A DNA stretch of 64,000 bases from Synechococcus sp. MW101C3. Its GTDB lineage: Bacteria > Cyanobacteriota > Cyanobacteriia > PCC-6307 > Cyanobiaceae. The notes beneath the pieces are model-generated. The model did no database searches. It was not told the DNA's origin and saw nothing but the letters and a program-made list of their open reading frames with translations. Below, in pieces: positions 1-10,468 of this stretch. Both the position numbers and the translations under genes were made by a program. The stretch's first letter is position 1. The number at the start of each line of letters is the position of its first letter. Location: contig NZ_NQKX01000004.1 in assembly GCF_002252635.1 (NCBI RefSeq), forward strand, positions 1 to 64,000. Direction: 5' to 3'.

Positions 1-192
1 CAGCTCCTGCACCTGGCGGCCCAGCGTGATCTCCTGCTCATGGCTCAGCAACGGCACGCGGCCGATGTCCCGCAGATACGAGCGCACCAGGTCGCCGTCC
101 ACGGGGGGCAGGGAACGGGGCAGAACCACGGGCCGGGGGTCGGCATCGGCCAGCGACTCGACGGGCCGGGACGGGGAGAGAGCGACAATCAC
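1..192 (-). CDS. Sigma-70 family RNA polymerase sigma factor, N-terminal fragment (cut by window edge)
   Basis: The minus strand reads 64 codons from a GTG at 192 to the window edge. After a variable 30-residue N-terminus comes DLVRSYLRDIGRVPLLSHEQ followed by EITLGRQVQEL. This is the region 1.2 signature of cyanobacterial group 1/2 sigma-70 factors, which direct core RNA polymerase to promoters. The rest of the protein lies outside the window, so the paralogue cannot be named. The start is the first plausible one; an in-frame CTG lies slightly upstream and no in-frame ATG was seen. The 279 bases between this start and the mgtE end contain no gene I can support. Confidence 0.8.
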   Translation of the reverse strand, partial: MIVALSPSRPVESLADADPRPVVLPRSLPPVDGDLVRSYLRDIGRVPLLSHEQEITLGRQVQEL

Positions 193-471
193 GGCGTGGT
201 GTTTTGACAGTGTGTAAAGCCTAACCTGAAGAAGTGTGAAGTCCCTCTCATCTCGGACTCTTCGGGGCGACATTCCCCTGAGCGCCAGCCAGAGCAGCCA
301 GGGTCTGAGCAGTGCCGGTCGCCAGCTTCTTCCTGCCCTGGCGCTCGCTGGCCAGAGCCGCTCATCCACCCACAACGCAGACCCTGCCTGGGGAGTAGGC
401 GCAGCCATCCAGCCAGCAGGCCCGCCAACCGGCCCCAACGCGCCGCCCTCCGGCAGGGGCCTTCCGCCCAG

Positions 472-1974
472 CTAGAGCGGCATCCCGAGTGAGTCGAGCA
501 GCCAGGTGGCGGTCCTGAGGTAGATGAACACCCCCGCCACGTCGGTGGCGGTGGCGATGAAGGGCGCCGACATCAGGGCTGGATCGAGCCCCAGCCGATC
601 GAACAGCAGCGGCAGCGCCGCGCCGGCCGTGGCCGCCAGGGTGGTGATGGCCACCAGGCTCAGGCCCGCCGCCACCGCCACCAGCCAGCTGCCTGACACA
701 TAGCGGGCCCAGGGCACCACCACCAGCACCATCAGCACCCCCAGCAAGGCGCCGGCCACGGCCTCGCGCCAGATCGCCGGCCAGGTACCGAGCGCCTGGA
801 TGCGCTGGGTGCTGAGGCCACGGATCACCACGGTGGAACTCTGCGAGCCCACGTTGCCGCCCGTGCCGATCAGCAGCGGGATGAAGGCCGTCAGCATCAC
901 CACCCGCTTCAGCACCGACTCCTGAGAGGCGATCACCGCCGCGGTGCCGGCATTGGCGATCAGCAGCACGAGCAACCACACCACCCGGCGGCGGGCCACG
1001 GTGAACAGGTTGCTGCGGAAGTAGTCGTCCTCATCGCCCGCCTGAACGGCGCCGGCCGCGTAGAGGTCACGGGTGGCCTCCTGCTGGATCACATCGATCA
1101 CGTCGTCGACGGTGACGATCCCCACCAGCCGCTCCTCGCGGTCCACCACCGGCACCGCCAGGAAGTCGTAGCGCTGGATCACGCGGGCCACCTCCTCCTG
1201 ATCCGTGGCGGTGGTGACGTTCACCACCTCCCGGGTCATCACATCGCCGATGCGGTCCTCCGGGTCGGCCATCACCAGATCCCGTAGCGAGAGGATGCCA
1301 GTGAGGTGACGCGAAGCGTCGGTCACGTAGAGGCTGTACACGGTTTCAGTGTCCCGGGCCCGCCGCCGCACGATGTCGAGCGCCTGAGCGGCGCTGTGGA
1401 ACTCCTTGAGGTCGATGAATTCGGTCGTCATCAACCGGCCGGCCGTTTCCGCCTCGTAGCCCAGCAGCTGGGCCGTGACTCGGCGCTCCGCCGGGCTCAG
1501 CTCCATCAGCAGGCGCCGCACCACCTTGGCGGGCAGTTCATCGAACAGCCGCACCCGGTCGTCCGGCGACATCTCCTCCACCAGCTCCAGCACCTCGCCG
1601 GAACGGAGCCGCTCCACCAGGCTCTGCTGCACATCGCCATCGAGGTATTCGTACACCTCAATCGCCTTGTCCTTGGGCAGCAGGCGGAAGGCCAGGGCCT
1701 GCAGCGTGCGCGGCAGGGTGCCGATCGCCTCGGCGCAATCCACCGGCTGAACCGGCTCCAGCAGCAGTTTCACGCCGCCGTAGTTGCTGGCCTTGAGCAG
1801 GGCTTCCAGCTGGCGGGACACCACCTCGGCCACCTGCAGGCCGCCGCCGAGCACGATCGTGGAGCCGCTGATGCTGCCCACCGCGCCACCGCCGTGCTCA
1901 GCGCCGCCGGACTGGCCTCGGCCGGCAGGATCCTGGCGGCCATGGCGGGCGCCGCCGCTGTCGAGCTCGCTCAT
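472..1974 (-). CDS. mgtE: MgtE-type magnesium transporter
   Basis: This 500-residue protein has the MgtE layout. A variable, glycine-rich N-terminus comes first, then a helical MgtE N domain (about residues 60-180). A CBS pair follows (about 180-310, with LTGILSLRDLV and LVGIVTVDDVIDVI), and then five membrane segments to the C-terminus. The pore-family signature LIGTGGNVGSQSSTVVIRGL and the acidic DPALMSAPFIATATDVAG segment are present. MgtE is an inner-membrane Mg2+ channel gated by Mg2+ binding to the N and CBS domains. It starts at an ATG and is transcribed away from the downstream gpx gene. Length and motif content are normal for the family. Confidence 0.95.
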   Translation of the reverse strand: MSELDSGGARHGRQDPAGRGQSGGAEHGGGAVGSISGSTIVLGGGLQVAEVVSRQLEALLKASNYGGVKLLLEPVQPVDCAEAIGTLPRTLQALAFRLLPKDKAIEVYEYLDGDVQQSLVERLRSGEVLELVEEMSPDDRVRLFDELPAKVVRRLLMELSPAERRVTAQLLGYEAETAGRLMTTEFIDLKEFHSAAQALDIVRRRARDTETVYSLYVTDASRHLTGILSLRDLVMADPEDRIGDVMTREVVNVTTATDQEEVARVIQRYDFLAVPVVDREERLVGIVTVDDVIDVIQQEATRDLYAAGAVQAGDEDDYFRSNLFTVARRRVVWLLVLLIANAGTAAVIASQESVLKRVVMLTAFIPLLIGTGGNVGSQSSTVVIRGLSTQRIQALGTWPAIWREAVAGALLGVLMVLVVVPWARYVSGSWLVAVAAGLSLVAITTLAATAGAALPLLFDRLGLDPALMSAPFIATATDVAGVFIYLRTATWLLDSLGMPL

Positions 1975-2080
1975 CGGCCCCGAAGTGGCGGCACATCGAG
2001 TGTATGGGGAGGGTTCCTGCCACGGCCTCCCCGCAGCGGCGCTCAGCTTCTAGGGTCAGCCGGCAGCGACAACAACAACC

Positions 2081-2560
2081 ATGAGCGTGAGCGTTTCCAA
2101 TGTGGTGGTGCGCAGCGCCACAGGCGCGGAGACACCGCTGGCCGGCTATGCCGGCTCGGTGCTGCTGATCGTGAACGTGGCCAGCCGCTGCGGCTTCACC
2201 CGCCAGTACGCCGGCCTGCAGACGCTGCAGGACACCTACGGCGCCCGCGGCTTCAAGGTGTTGGGCTTCCCCTGCAACGATTTCGGCGCCCAGGAACCGG
2301 GCACCCTGCCGGAGATCCAGCAGTTCTGCTCCACCACCTATGGCGCCAGCTTCGAGCTGTTCGACAAGGTGCAGGCCAAGGGCGTGAAGAGCGCTCCCTA
2401 TGACGTGCTCACCCAGGCCGAACCGGCCGGCGATGTGGAGTGGAACTTCGAGAAGTTCCTGGTGGGCAAGGACGGAACGGTGCTGGCGCGCTTCAAGAGC
2501 GCCGTGGATCCCACCGGCCCTGAGCTGACGGCAGCCATCGAGGCGGCCCTCGCCGCCTGA
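2081..2560 (+). CDS. gpx: Glutathione peroxidase family protein (Cys type)
   Basis: This 159-residue protein carries the three GPx motifs in order: VASRCGFTRQY with the peroxidatic cysteine in place of selenocysteine (about residue 37), FPCNDFGAQEPG (about 66-77), and WNFEKFLV (about 127-134). Proteins of this kind reduce hydroperoxides. The cysteine-type cyanobacterial members often use thioredoxin or NADPH-linked donors rather than glutathione, so the electron donor here is not settled by sequence. No signal peptide is seen, so it is probably cytosolic. It is transcribed divergently from mgtE with a gap of about 106 bases and convergently with the crcB pair. Confidence 0.93.
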   Translation: MSVSVSNVVVRSATGAETPLAGYAGSVLLIVNVASRCGFTRQYAGLQTLQDTYGARGFKVLGFPCNDFGAQEPGTLPEIQQFCSTTYGASFELFDKVQAKGVKSAPYDVLTQAEPAGDVEWNFEKFLVGKDGTVLARFKSAVDPTGPELTAAIEAALAA

Positions 2561-2593
2561 GCCGACCGCAGAGGCCGAGCGGCTCCATGCCGC

Positions 2594-3025
2594 TCACAGC
2601 CTGCGGCGACGCAGGGCGGCCATCAGCCGATGGCTGGCGGCGACCCCTGCGGCCGCTGCCAGCAGACCCAGCACCAGGCTGGCCAGTAGCAGCCAGAGTC
2701 CCTCGCCGGCGCGATCGAGCTCGGCCAGCCGCACCAGGTTCAGCATCCAGCTGCTGAAGGTGGTGAGGGCCCCGCAGAAGCCGATGCCGAGGCAGAGCAC
2801 CAGCGGCGTGCGCCAGGGGATCGGTCCCGCCAGCAGGCCGAGCACCAGGCAGCCGGTCAGGTTCACCAGCAGCTCCGCCCAGGGGGCACCGCCCAGCACA
2901 GGGCCGAGACGCGCTTCCGCCTGCCAGCGCAGCAGGGCGCCAGGCACCGCCCCCGCAGCCACCAGCAGCAGCTCCACGAGCTCGAAACGCAACCGCCGCG
3001 CCTGAAGGTCGCCCGGGTCAGGCAC
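2594..3025 (-). CDS. crcB: CrcB/FluC fluoride channel subunit (second of the pair)
   Basis: This small four-helix membrane protein has the Fluc signature GIGFCGALTTFSSW at its third helix and an N-terminal helix with VAAGAVPGALLRW. FluC proteins form dual-topology dimers that export fluoride and protect enolase and pyrophosphatase. The GTG at 3025 begins inside the last codons of the preceding crcB copy (8-base overlap), so the two are translationally coupled. A GTG at 2977 aligns better with the first residues of the partner and is an alternative start, giving about 127 residues. Paired, non-identical crcB genes normally make heterodimeric channels. Confidence 0.9.
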   Translation of the reverse strand: MPDPGDLQARRLRFELVELLLVAAGAVPGALLRWQAEARLGPVLGGAPWAELLVNLTGCLVLGLLAGPIPWRTPLVLCLGIGFCGALTTFSSWMLNLVRLAELDRAGEGLWLLLASLVLGLLAAAAGVAASHRLMAALRRRRL

Positions 3026-3383
3026 GGGCTACCGCCTGCCCCAGCAGCACGGCCAGCACGCCCAGCAGCACGGAGGCCGCCAGCAGCGCCAGTGTTTCGC
3101 GTCGCCTGCCGGCCTGCCAGGCCAGCAAGGCTTCCAGCATGAAGGTGGAGAACGTGCTGAAGCTGCCGAGAAAACCGGTGCCGATCAGCAGCAGCAGGGG
3201 GCTGCCAGTGCCGCTGGAGCGATCGAGCGCCACCACCAGCCCGAGCGCGAAGCTGGCGGACACGTTGACCGCGAGGGTGGCCCAGTGGCGATGAGGCAAC
3301 AGCGGCTCAAAGTGGTTGACCAGCCGCAGCCGCAGCCAACTGCCGGGTACCGCACCGACGGCCACCAGCAGGGCCTCATTCAC
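3018..3383 (-). CDS. crcB: CrcB/FluC fluoride channel subunit (first of the pair)
   Basis: This 121-residue four-helix protein has the Fluc motif GTGFLGSFSTFSTFM and an N-terminus NEALLVAVGAVPGSWLRL that matches its neighbour. I place the start at the GTG at 3383 because it overlaps the stop of the upstream SH3-like gene as GTGA. A longer reading to 3515 would add 44 Arg/Ala-rich residues that are only the shadow of that gene. It is the third gene of a tightly overlapping gyrB operon. The two copies differ throughout, so the channel is probably a heterodimer. The gene is not preceded by an obvious fluoride riboswitch. Confidence 0.88.
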   Translation of the reverse strand: MNEALLVAVGAVPGSWLRLRLVNHFEPLLPHRHWATLAVNVSASFALGLVVALDRSSGTGSPLLLLIGTGFLGSFSTFSTFMLEALLAWQAGRRRETLALLAASVLLGVLAVLLGQAVARA

Positions 3384-3690
3384 CCGACCAGCCAGCCGCG
3401 CCGGGCCGTTCCGGCGGCAGTCGCTGCCTCGACGTGCAACCAGCGTTCCCCCTCGGGCTCCTGCCACACGCGCAGCAGCCGCAGCGGCGCGCCCGCAGAC
3501 ACGGGCAGCAGGCAAGGCGCGCGGTGATGGGGAGAAGCGCGCAGCACGCCATCGCGCGAGCCCTCAGCAAGCAGCGGATCGCCGTTCTGGCGGCGGCGCA
3601 GCTCCGGGGTGCGCCAATCGGCGCCACCGGCGGGGAGGGAGGCCGGAGCGATCAGGGCGAAGCCCAGCACCCAGATCCAACGCCAGGCCA

Positions 3691-3691
<1 letters not shown>
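3380..3691 (-). CDS. Small exported SH3-like protein
   Basis: This 103-residue protein begins with a signal-peptide-like stretch, MAWRWIWVLGFALIAPASLP, with likely cleavage after the alanine/glycine patch near residue 23. The mature part ends with APLRLLRVWQEPEGERWLHV and a closing RRGWLVG, the spacing expected of a bacterial SH3b fold. SH3b domains usually bind peptidoglycan or peptide ligands outside the cytoplasm; no substrate can be inferred here. The ATG at 3691 overlaps the gyrB stop as TGATG, and its own stop overlaps the next crcB start as GTGA. Its place between gyrase and fluoride channels is odd and probably reflects co-transcription only. Confidence 0.65.
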
Positions 3692-5724
<2,033 letters not shown>

Positions 5725-5944
5725 TCAAAAGGCCAATCGAGGTGTCGATCTTACCACTGCTGCTTCAGAGGGGCGCCCAGGGGGCGCTCAGCGCCCGTTT
5801 GCGACAGGGATGCACCCCCCAGTCGCATCTCTGCTCCGTCCGTCCCGCGCCGGGACCGCCCGCAGGCCTCCGGCGCATCCCCTCGGGCCGTTCCTCAGCG
5901 AGGCTCAGGTCACCCCGAGCGCGCCCTGCGCAGACGCCCCCCGG

Positions 5945-6856
5945 ATGGCCGCTTCGCTTCCCCTCGTGCTCGTGCTGCTCGGGCCCACCGCCAGCGGTAA
6001 GTCGGCCCTGGCCCTGGAGCTGGCCGGCCACTTCGACCTCACGGTGCTCTCGGTGGATTCCCGACAGCTTTATGCGGGCATGGACATCGGCACCGCCAAA
6101 CCCACCGCCGCCGAACGGGCGCGCGTGCCCCACGGCCTGCTCGACCTGCGCCCGCCCGACCAGCCGCTGAACCTGCAGGAGTTCCGCCAGGCGGCCGAGG
6201 CCGCCATCGCCGCCGAACACCAGCGCCGCGGCGTGGCCTTTCTCGTGGGGGGCAGCGGGCTGTACCTGCAGGCCCTCACCCAGGGGCTGCAGCCACCGGC
6301 GGTTCCGCCACAGCCGGCCCTGCGCGCCCAACTGGCGGCGCTGGGGCCAGCCACCTGCCACCAGTTGCTGCGTCAGGCCGACCCGGAGGCGGCAGGGCGC
6401 ATCGACCATGCCGACACCGTGCGCACCCAGCGGGCCCTGGAGGTGCTGTACGCCACCGGGCGGCCCCTGTCCAGCCAGCAAAGCCAACGACCACCCGCCT
6501 GGCGGGTGCTTGAACTGGGCCTTGACCCCAGCGACCTCAGGCAGCGGATCGCCCGCCGTACCCGTTCGCTCTATGCCGATGGCCTGGTGGAGGAAACGCA
6601 GGAGCTGGCCCGGCGCTTCGGCCCCAACCTGCCGCTGCTGCAGACGATCGGCTACGGCGAAGTCCTGCAGCTGCTGGCGGGCGAGCTGAGCGAGGCGGAG
6701 GCGATCAGCCGAACCGACCAGCGCACGCGGCAGTATGCCAAGCGCCAGCGCACCTGGTTCCGGCGCCGGCATGACCCGCTGTGGCTGGATCCGGGCGCTG
6801 GCGCCACCGATCTGCTGAGGGCCGCCGTGGTGGCGGTCGAAGGGGTTCTAGGGTAA
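5945..6856 (+). CDS. miaA: tRNA dimethylallyltransferase
   Basis: This 303-residue protein has the P-loop GPTASGKS at residues 13-20, then the [16 protein letters not shown] motif, and a C-terminal [12 protein letters not shown] followed by [15 protein letters not shown]. All are diagnostic of MiaA. The enzyme transfers a dimethylallyl group to N6 of A37 in tRNAs reading UNN codons. The start is the ATG at 5945; an upstream reading to 5810 adds 45 low-quality residues. It lies divergent to gyrB with about 295 bases between, and 60 bases upstream of infC, so the two may be co-transcribed. Confidence 0.96.
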   Translation: MAASLPLVLVLLGPTASGKSALALELAGHFDLTVLSVDSRQLYAGMDIGTAKPTAAERARVPHGLLDLRPPDQPLNLQEFRQAAEAAIAAEHQRRGVAFLVGGSGLYLQALTQGLQPPAVPPQPALRAQLAALGPATCHQLLRQADPEAAGRIDHADTVRTQRALEVLYATGRPLSSQQSQRPPAWRVLELGLDPSDLRQRIARRTRSLYADGLVEETQELARRFGPNLPLLQTIGYGEVLQLLAGELSEAEAISRTDQRTRQYAKRQRTWFRRRHDPLWLDPGAGATDLLRAAVVAVEGVLG

Positions 6857-6916
6857 GTGTGAGTGCTCGACGGCTGTTCCCCGTGCCGGCCTCCGCTACG
6901 CCCCTCGCTTCTTTGA

Positions 6917-7576
6917 ATGCCTCCTCGTCCTCGGTTTGATCGTCGTGCTCCCGTGCGGGAGCTCCCCAACATCAACGAACGCATCAGTTACCCCCAGTTA
7001 CGGGTGGTCGATGCCGACGGCAGTCAGCTCGGCGTGATCACCAGGGAGGAAGCCCTCGAGGTCGCCAAGGACCGTGAGCTCGACCTTGTGCTGGTGAGCG
7101 AGAAGGCGGATCCGCCGGTGTGTCGGATCATGGACTATGGCAAGTTCAAGTTCGAGCAGGAAAAAAAGGCCAAGGAAGCCAAGAAGAAGTCGCATCAAAC
7201 CGAAGTCAAGGAGGTGAAGATGCGCTACAAGATCGATTCGCACGATTACCAGGTGCGCATCGGTCAGGCCATCCGCTTCCTCAAGGACGGCGACAAGGTG
7301 AAGTGCACGGTGATCTTCCGCGGCCGGGAGATTCAGCACACGGCGCTGGCTGAGCAGTTGCTGTATCGGATGGCCAAAGACCTCGAGGAAAGCGCCGAGA
7401 TCCAGCAGGACCCCAAGCGCGAGGGGCGCAACATGATCATGTTCCTCACGCCGCGCAAAACGCCGCTCACCAAGGAAAAAGATGCCGCCGCCCTGGCGGC
7501 CAAGGCGGTGCGCACCATTCCTTCACCGCAGCGCCAGACCAGCGCCGCCGCTGCAGGCGAGGCCGCCGAGGGCTGA
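6917..7576 (+). CDS. infC: Translation initiation factor IF-3
   Basis: This 219-residue protein has the IF-3 N domain ([18 protein letters not shown], then [18 protein letters not shown]), the lysine-rich linker, and the C domain ([28 protein letters not shown]). IF-3 binds the 30S subunit, prevents premature 50S joining and checks the start codon. An alanine/serine-rich tail of about 40 residues follows the C domain, which makes it longer than the E. coli protein (180). Such tails occur in cyanobacteria. The start is ATG; I did not examine it for the atypical AUU start used by enterobacteria because a normal ATG fits. Confidence 0.96.
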   Translation: MPPRPRFDRRAPVRELPNINERISYPQLRVVDADGSQLGVITREEALEVAKDRELDLVLVSEKADPPVCRIMDYGKFKFEQEKKAKEAKKKSHQTEVKEVKMRYKIDSHDYQVRIGQAIRFLKDGDKVKCTVIFRGREIQHTALAEQLLYRMAKDLEESAEIQQDPKREGRNMIMFLTPRKTPLTKEKDAAALAAKAVRTIPSPQRQTSAAAAGEAAEG

Positions 7577-7625
7577 GCGCGCACGCAGGCGCAGAGCGTT
7601 GCTCGCTGCTGCGGCACGCCCATGC

Positions 7626-8429
7626 TCAGAGCGTGGTGGCGAACAGTTCGAGCATTCCCCGCCAGCCGGCGGCGGCAGCGACGGGGTCATGGTCGGGCCT
7701 GGCCTCGCACATGAATCCGTGGCCCGCCTCCAGTTCGATCAGCCGGTGGCGCCCGCCCGCCGGATCGGCCTGGCGTAACGCAGCCCCGATCGCCGCCAGC
7801 TCAGCGGCCGGCATCAGCGGATCGCGCCGCCCGCAGAAACACCAGACCCTGCCAGTGACCTCCGGTAACACCTCCAGGGTGGGGGGGCCGCCCCCCGGCC
7901 TGCCGCTGGCCACCCCTGCCCCGTAAAAGTCTGCGGTGGCAGCGATCTGGGGCAGGCTGGCCGCCAGCAGAGCGGCGTGGCCGCCAAAACAGAAGCCCAC
8001 GCAGCCCAGCAGGCCGGCCCCGGTGCGTTCCTGCAACCACTGGCAGGCCACGTCCAGATCAGCCAGCAGCTCGGCGCTGCTGGTGCGGTCCTTGTGGCTG
8101 CGTCCTTCGGCCAGATCATCGGCGCTGTAGCCCAGCTCCAGGGCCGGAGCGCTGCGGGCGAACAGGGGCACCGCCAGCGCCGCATACCCCTCCAGAGCCA
8201 GCCGGTCGGCGACCGAACGCACCCAGGCGTTGATGCCGAAAACCTCCGGCAGTACAAGGATGGCGCCTCGTGCGGGCTGGGCGGGAGCAGCCCACCAGCA
8301 ACGCAGCGGCACCGAAACCACACCGGTGCGCTGCGCCTGCTCGCCTGCCAGCGAACCTGCCGGCCTGTCAGCAGCCACCAGGCCAGGAGCAGCAGCGGGG
8401 GCTGCAGGAAGGGTGATCCACTCGGCCAC
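7626..8429 (-). CDS. Dienelactone hydrolase family protein
   Basis: This alpha/beta hydrolase has the dienelactone-hydrolase pattern: an acidic loop LPEVFGIN, nucleophile elbow GFCFGGHAAL with cysteine, an aspartate in RDPLMP, and a histidine in EAGHGFMCE. It would hydrolyse ester or lactone bonds in the cytosol; the physiological substrate is unknown. I place the start at the GTG at 8429 (VAEWITL); a GTG at 8465 would add 12 residues. The N-terminal 40 residues are alanine/proline-rich and poorly conserved in character. The gene is divergent from the GntR-type regulator and convergent with infC. Confidence 0.85.
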   Translation of the reverse strand: MAEWITLPAAPAAAPGLVAADRPAGSLAGEQAQRTGVVSVPLRCWWAAPAQPARGAILVLPEVFGINAWVRSVADRLALEGYAALAVPLFARSAPALELGYSADDLAEGRSHKDRTSSAELLADLDVACQWLQERTGAGLLGCVGFCFGGHAALLAASLPQIAATADFYGAGVASGRPGGGPPTLEVLPEVTGRVWCFCGRRDPLMPAAELAAIGAALRQADPAGGRHRLIELEAGHGFMCEARPDHDPVAAAAGWRGMLELFATTL

Positions 8430-8508
8430 GGATGCTGTCGCAGGGGTCGGCCCACACGATGCCACTGCGGCGGTTGGGCCAGTGGCGGAGCAACCGGCAC
8501 AGTCTCTT

Positions 8509-9609
8509 ATGACAAACAGGGAATTGTCACCGGGGCCGAAGCTCCGTAGGGTGTCCCCAGACGTTCAGGTCCGGGCCGGCGTGCGATTTCACATCCAGCA
8601 GGAAAGCGACATCCCGGCGTCGACACAGCTGTACAACCAGATCTGCTTCGCGATCGCGGCCCGTCATTACCCGCCGGGCCACCGCCTGCCGAGCACGCGG
8701 CAGCTGGCCATGCAGACCGGCCTGCACCGCAACACGATCAGCAAGGTCTACCGCCAGCTGGAAAACGACGGTGTCGTGGAGGCGATGGCGGGCTCCGGCA
8801 TCTATGTGCGCGATCAGCAGAAGCCGCGCGAGCTGAAGGCACCGCCGGGCCTGCGCAACCGCCTGCGGCCCGACATCGACCGCGAGGTGCGCCAGTGCGT
8901 CGACGGCCTGCTCAACGCCGGCTGCACGCTGCAGCAGGCAAGGGAGCTGCTCACCCGCGAAATCGACTGGCGGCTGCGCTGCGGCGCCCGCGTGCTGGTG
9001 AGCACACCGCGCGAGGACATCGGCGCCTCGCTGCTGATCGCCGAAGAACTGGTGCCGGTGCTGGAGGTGCCCGTCGAAGTGGTGCCGATGGAGGAGCTCG
9101 AGGCGGTGCTGGAGAGTTCGAGCAACGGCACGGTGGTCACCAGCCGCTACTTCCTCCAGCCCGTGGAGGAGTTGGCCCAGCGCTTCGGCGTGCGCGCCGT
9201 GGCGGTGGATCTCAACGACTTCCGCCACGAGCTCGATCTGCTCAAGGAGCTGCGGACGGGCAGTTGCGTGGGCCTGGTGAGCATCAGTCCCGGCATCCTG
9301 CGGGCCGCGGAGGTGATCCTGCACAGCATGCGCGGCAACGAGCTGCTGGTGATGACCGCCAACCCCGACGTGGGCAGCCGCCTGCTGGCCCTGCTGCGGG
9401 CCGCCAGCCACGTGCTCTGCGACCGGCCGAGCCTGCCGCTGGTGGAGCAGACCCTCCGCCAGAACCGCGCCCAGTTGATGCGGCTGCCCCAGGTGCACTG
9501 CGCCCAGAGCTACCTGGGGGCCTCCACCATCGATCTGCTGCGCAAGGAGATCGGCCTCACCGGCCAGCGCGATGGCTACGGCGATCCTGAAACCATGAAG
9601 GTGGGATGA
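8509..9609 (+). CDS. GntR-family transcriptional regulator
   Basis: This 366-residue protein has an N-terminal GntR winged helix (about residues 30-100: STQLYNQICFAIAARHYPPG, then RLPSTRQLAMQTGLHRNTIS and KVYRQLENDGVVEAMAGSG). A roughly 260-residue C-terminal domain follows that is not the aminotransferase domain of MocR proteins and that I cannot assign. The effector is unknown. The start is the ATG at 8509, 79 bases from the divergent hydrolase. Its stop overlaps the cysE start as ATGA, so the two are translationally coupled. That suggests, as inference only, a link to cysteine or sulfur metabolism. Confidence 0.85.
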   Translation: MTNRELSPGPKLRRVSPDVQVRAGVRFHIQQESDIPASTQLYNQICFAIAARHYPPGHRLPSTRQLAMQTGLHRNTISKVYRQLENDGVVEAMAGSGIYVRDQQKPRELKAPPGLRNRLRPDIDREVRQCVDGLLNAGCTLQQARELLTREIDWRLRCGARVLVSTPREDIGASLLIAEELVPVLEVPVEVVPMEELEAVLESSSNGTVVTSRYFLQPVEELAQRFGVRAVAVDLNDFRHELDLLKELRTGSCVGLVSISPGILRAAEVILHSMRGNELLVMTANPDVGSRLLALLRAASHVLCDRPSLPLVEQTLRQNRAQLMRLPQVHCAQSYLGASTIDLLRKEIGLTGQRDGYGDPETMKVG

Positions 9610-10436
9610 GCAGCGTGAAGCCATCTCCGCCCGGCTCGATCGGGCGGTTGCTGCGTGCGATCGGCGCCGACCTGCGCATGATCAAAGAGCGCGACCCTGC
9701 CGCGCGCGGCACGGTGGAGATCCTGCTCTGCTATCCGGGCTTCCATGCCCTGGTGCTGCACCGTTTCAGCCACCGCCTGTGGCGGCTGGGCCTGCCGCTG
9801 GTGCCGCGGGTGCTCTCGCAGGTGGGGCGCAGCCTCACCGGCGTGGAGATCCACCCGGGCGCGCAGATCGGCCATGGGGTCTTCATCGACCACGGCATGG
9901 GCGTGGTGATCGGAGAAACGGCCGTGATCGGCGATCGCTGCCTGCTGTTTCAGGGGGTCACCCTCGGCGGCACGGGCAAGGAACACGGCAAGCGCCATCC
10001 CACGCTCGGCGAGAACGTGGTGGTGGGGGCAGGAGCGCAGGTGCTCGGCGCGATCGCGGTGGGATCGAACACCCGCATCGGCGCCGGCTCGGTGGTGCTG
10101 CGGGATGTGGCGCCCGACAGCACGGTGGTGGGCGTTCCCGGCAGGGTGGTGCATCAATCGGGGGTGAGGATCGATCCTCTGGCGCACTCGCAGCTGCCGG
10201 ATGCGGAAGCCAGGGTGATTCGCAACCTGATGGAGCGCATCGACACGCTCGAAGGTGAGGTGGGTCGGCTGCAGAACTGCCTGCGGGAAGTGGCCGCCGG
10301 CCGCCCCCTGCAGGACATCTGCGGCGGCAAGGCCCAGAACCTGAGGGACCGCGAAATCCTTGAGTTCCTGGGCGATGGGCCCGGCGATGGGCCGGGTAGC
10401 GGGCTGCTGACGGCGCCGGCTGACGGCGCCGACTGA
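9606..10436 (+). CDS. cysE: Serine O-acetyltransferase
   Basis: This 276-residue protein has an N-terminal helical part and a left-handed beta-helix with the CysE signature. The order is IHPGAQIGHGVFIDHGMGVV, then IGETAVIGDRCLLFQGVTLG and GTGKEHGKRHPTLGENVVVG. CysE makes O-acetylserine from serine and acetyl-CoA, the committed step toward cysteine, and usually binds O-acetylserine sulfhydrylase through its C-terminal tail. Here the C-terminus is extended by about 50 residues and ends in repeated Gly-Asp-Gly-Pro, not the typical isoleucine tail. It is coupled to the GntR-type gene and converges on secA with 32 bases between. Confidence 0.95.
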   Translation: MSSVKPSPPGSIGRLLRAIGADLRMIKERDPAARGTVEILLCYPGFHALVLHRFSHRLWRLGLPLVPRVLSQVGRSLTGVEIHPGAQIGHGVFIDHGMGVVIGETAVIGDRCLLFQGVTLGGTGKEHGKRHPTLGENVVVGAGAQVLGAIAVGSNTRIGAGSVVLRDVAPDSTVVGVPGRVVHQSGVRIDPLAHSQLPDAEARVIRNLMERIDTLEGEVGRLQNCLREVAAGRPLQDICGGKAQNLRDREILEFLGDGPGDGPGSGLLTAPADGAD

Positions 10437-10468
10437 CGCATGAGCTGCTGCGGCGCAGGCTCTGAAGC

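Noticed and set aside
2577-2595. Small hairpin GAGCGG...CCGCTC between gpx and crcB
   Set aside because: Only 6 bp of stem and no U-tract, so too weak to call a terminator.
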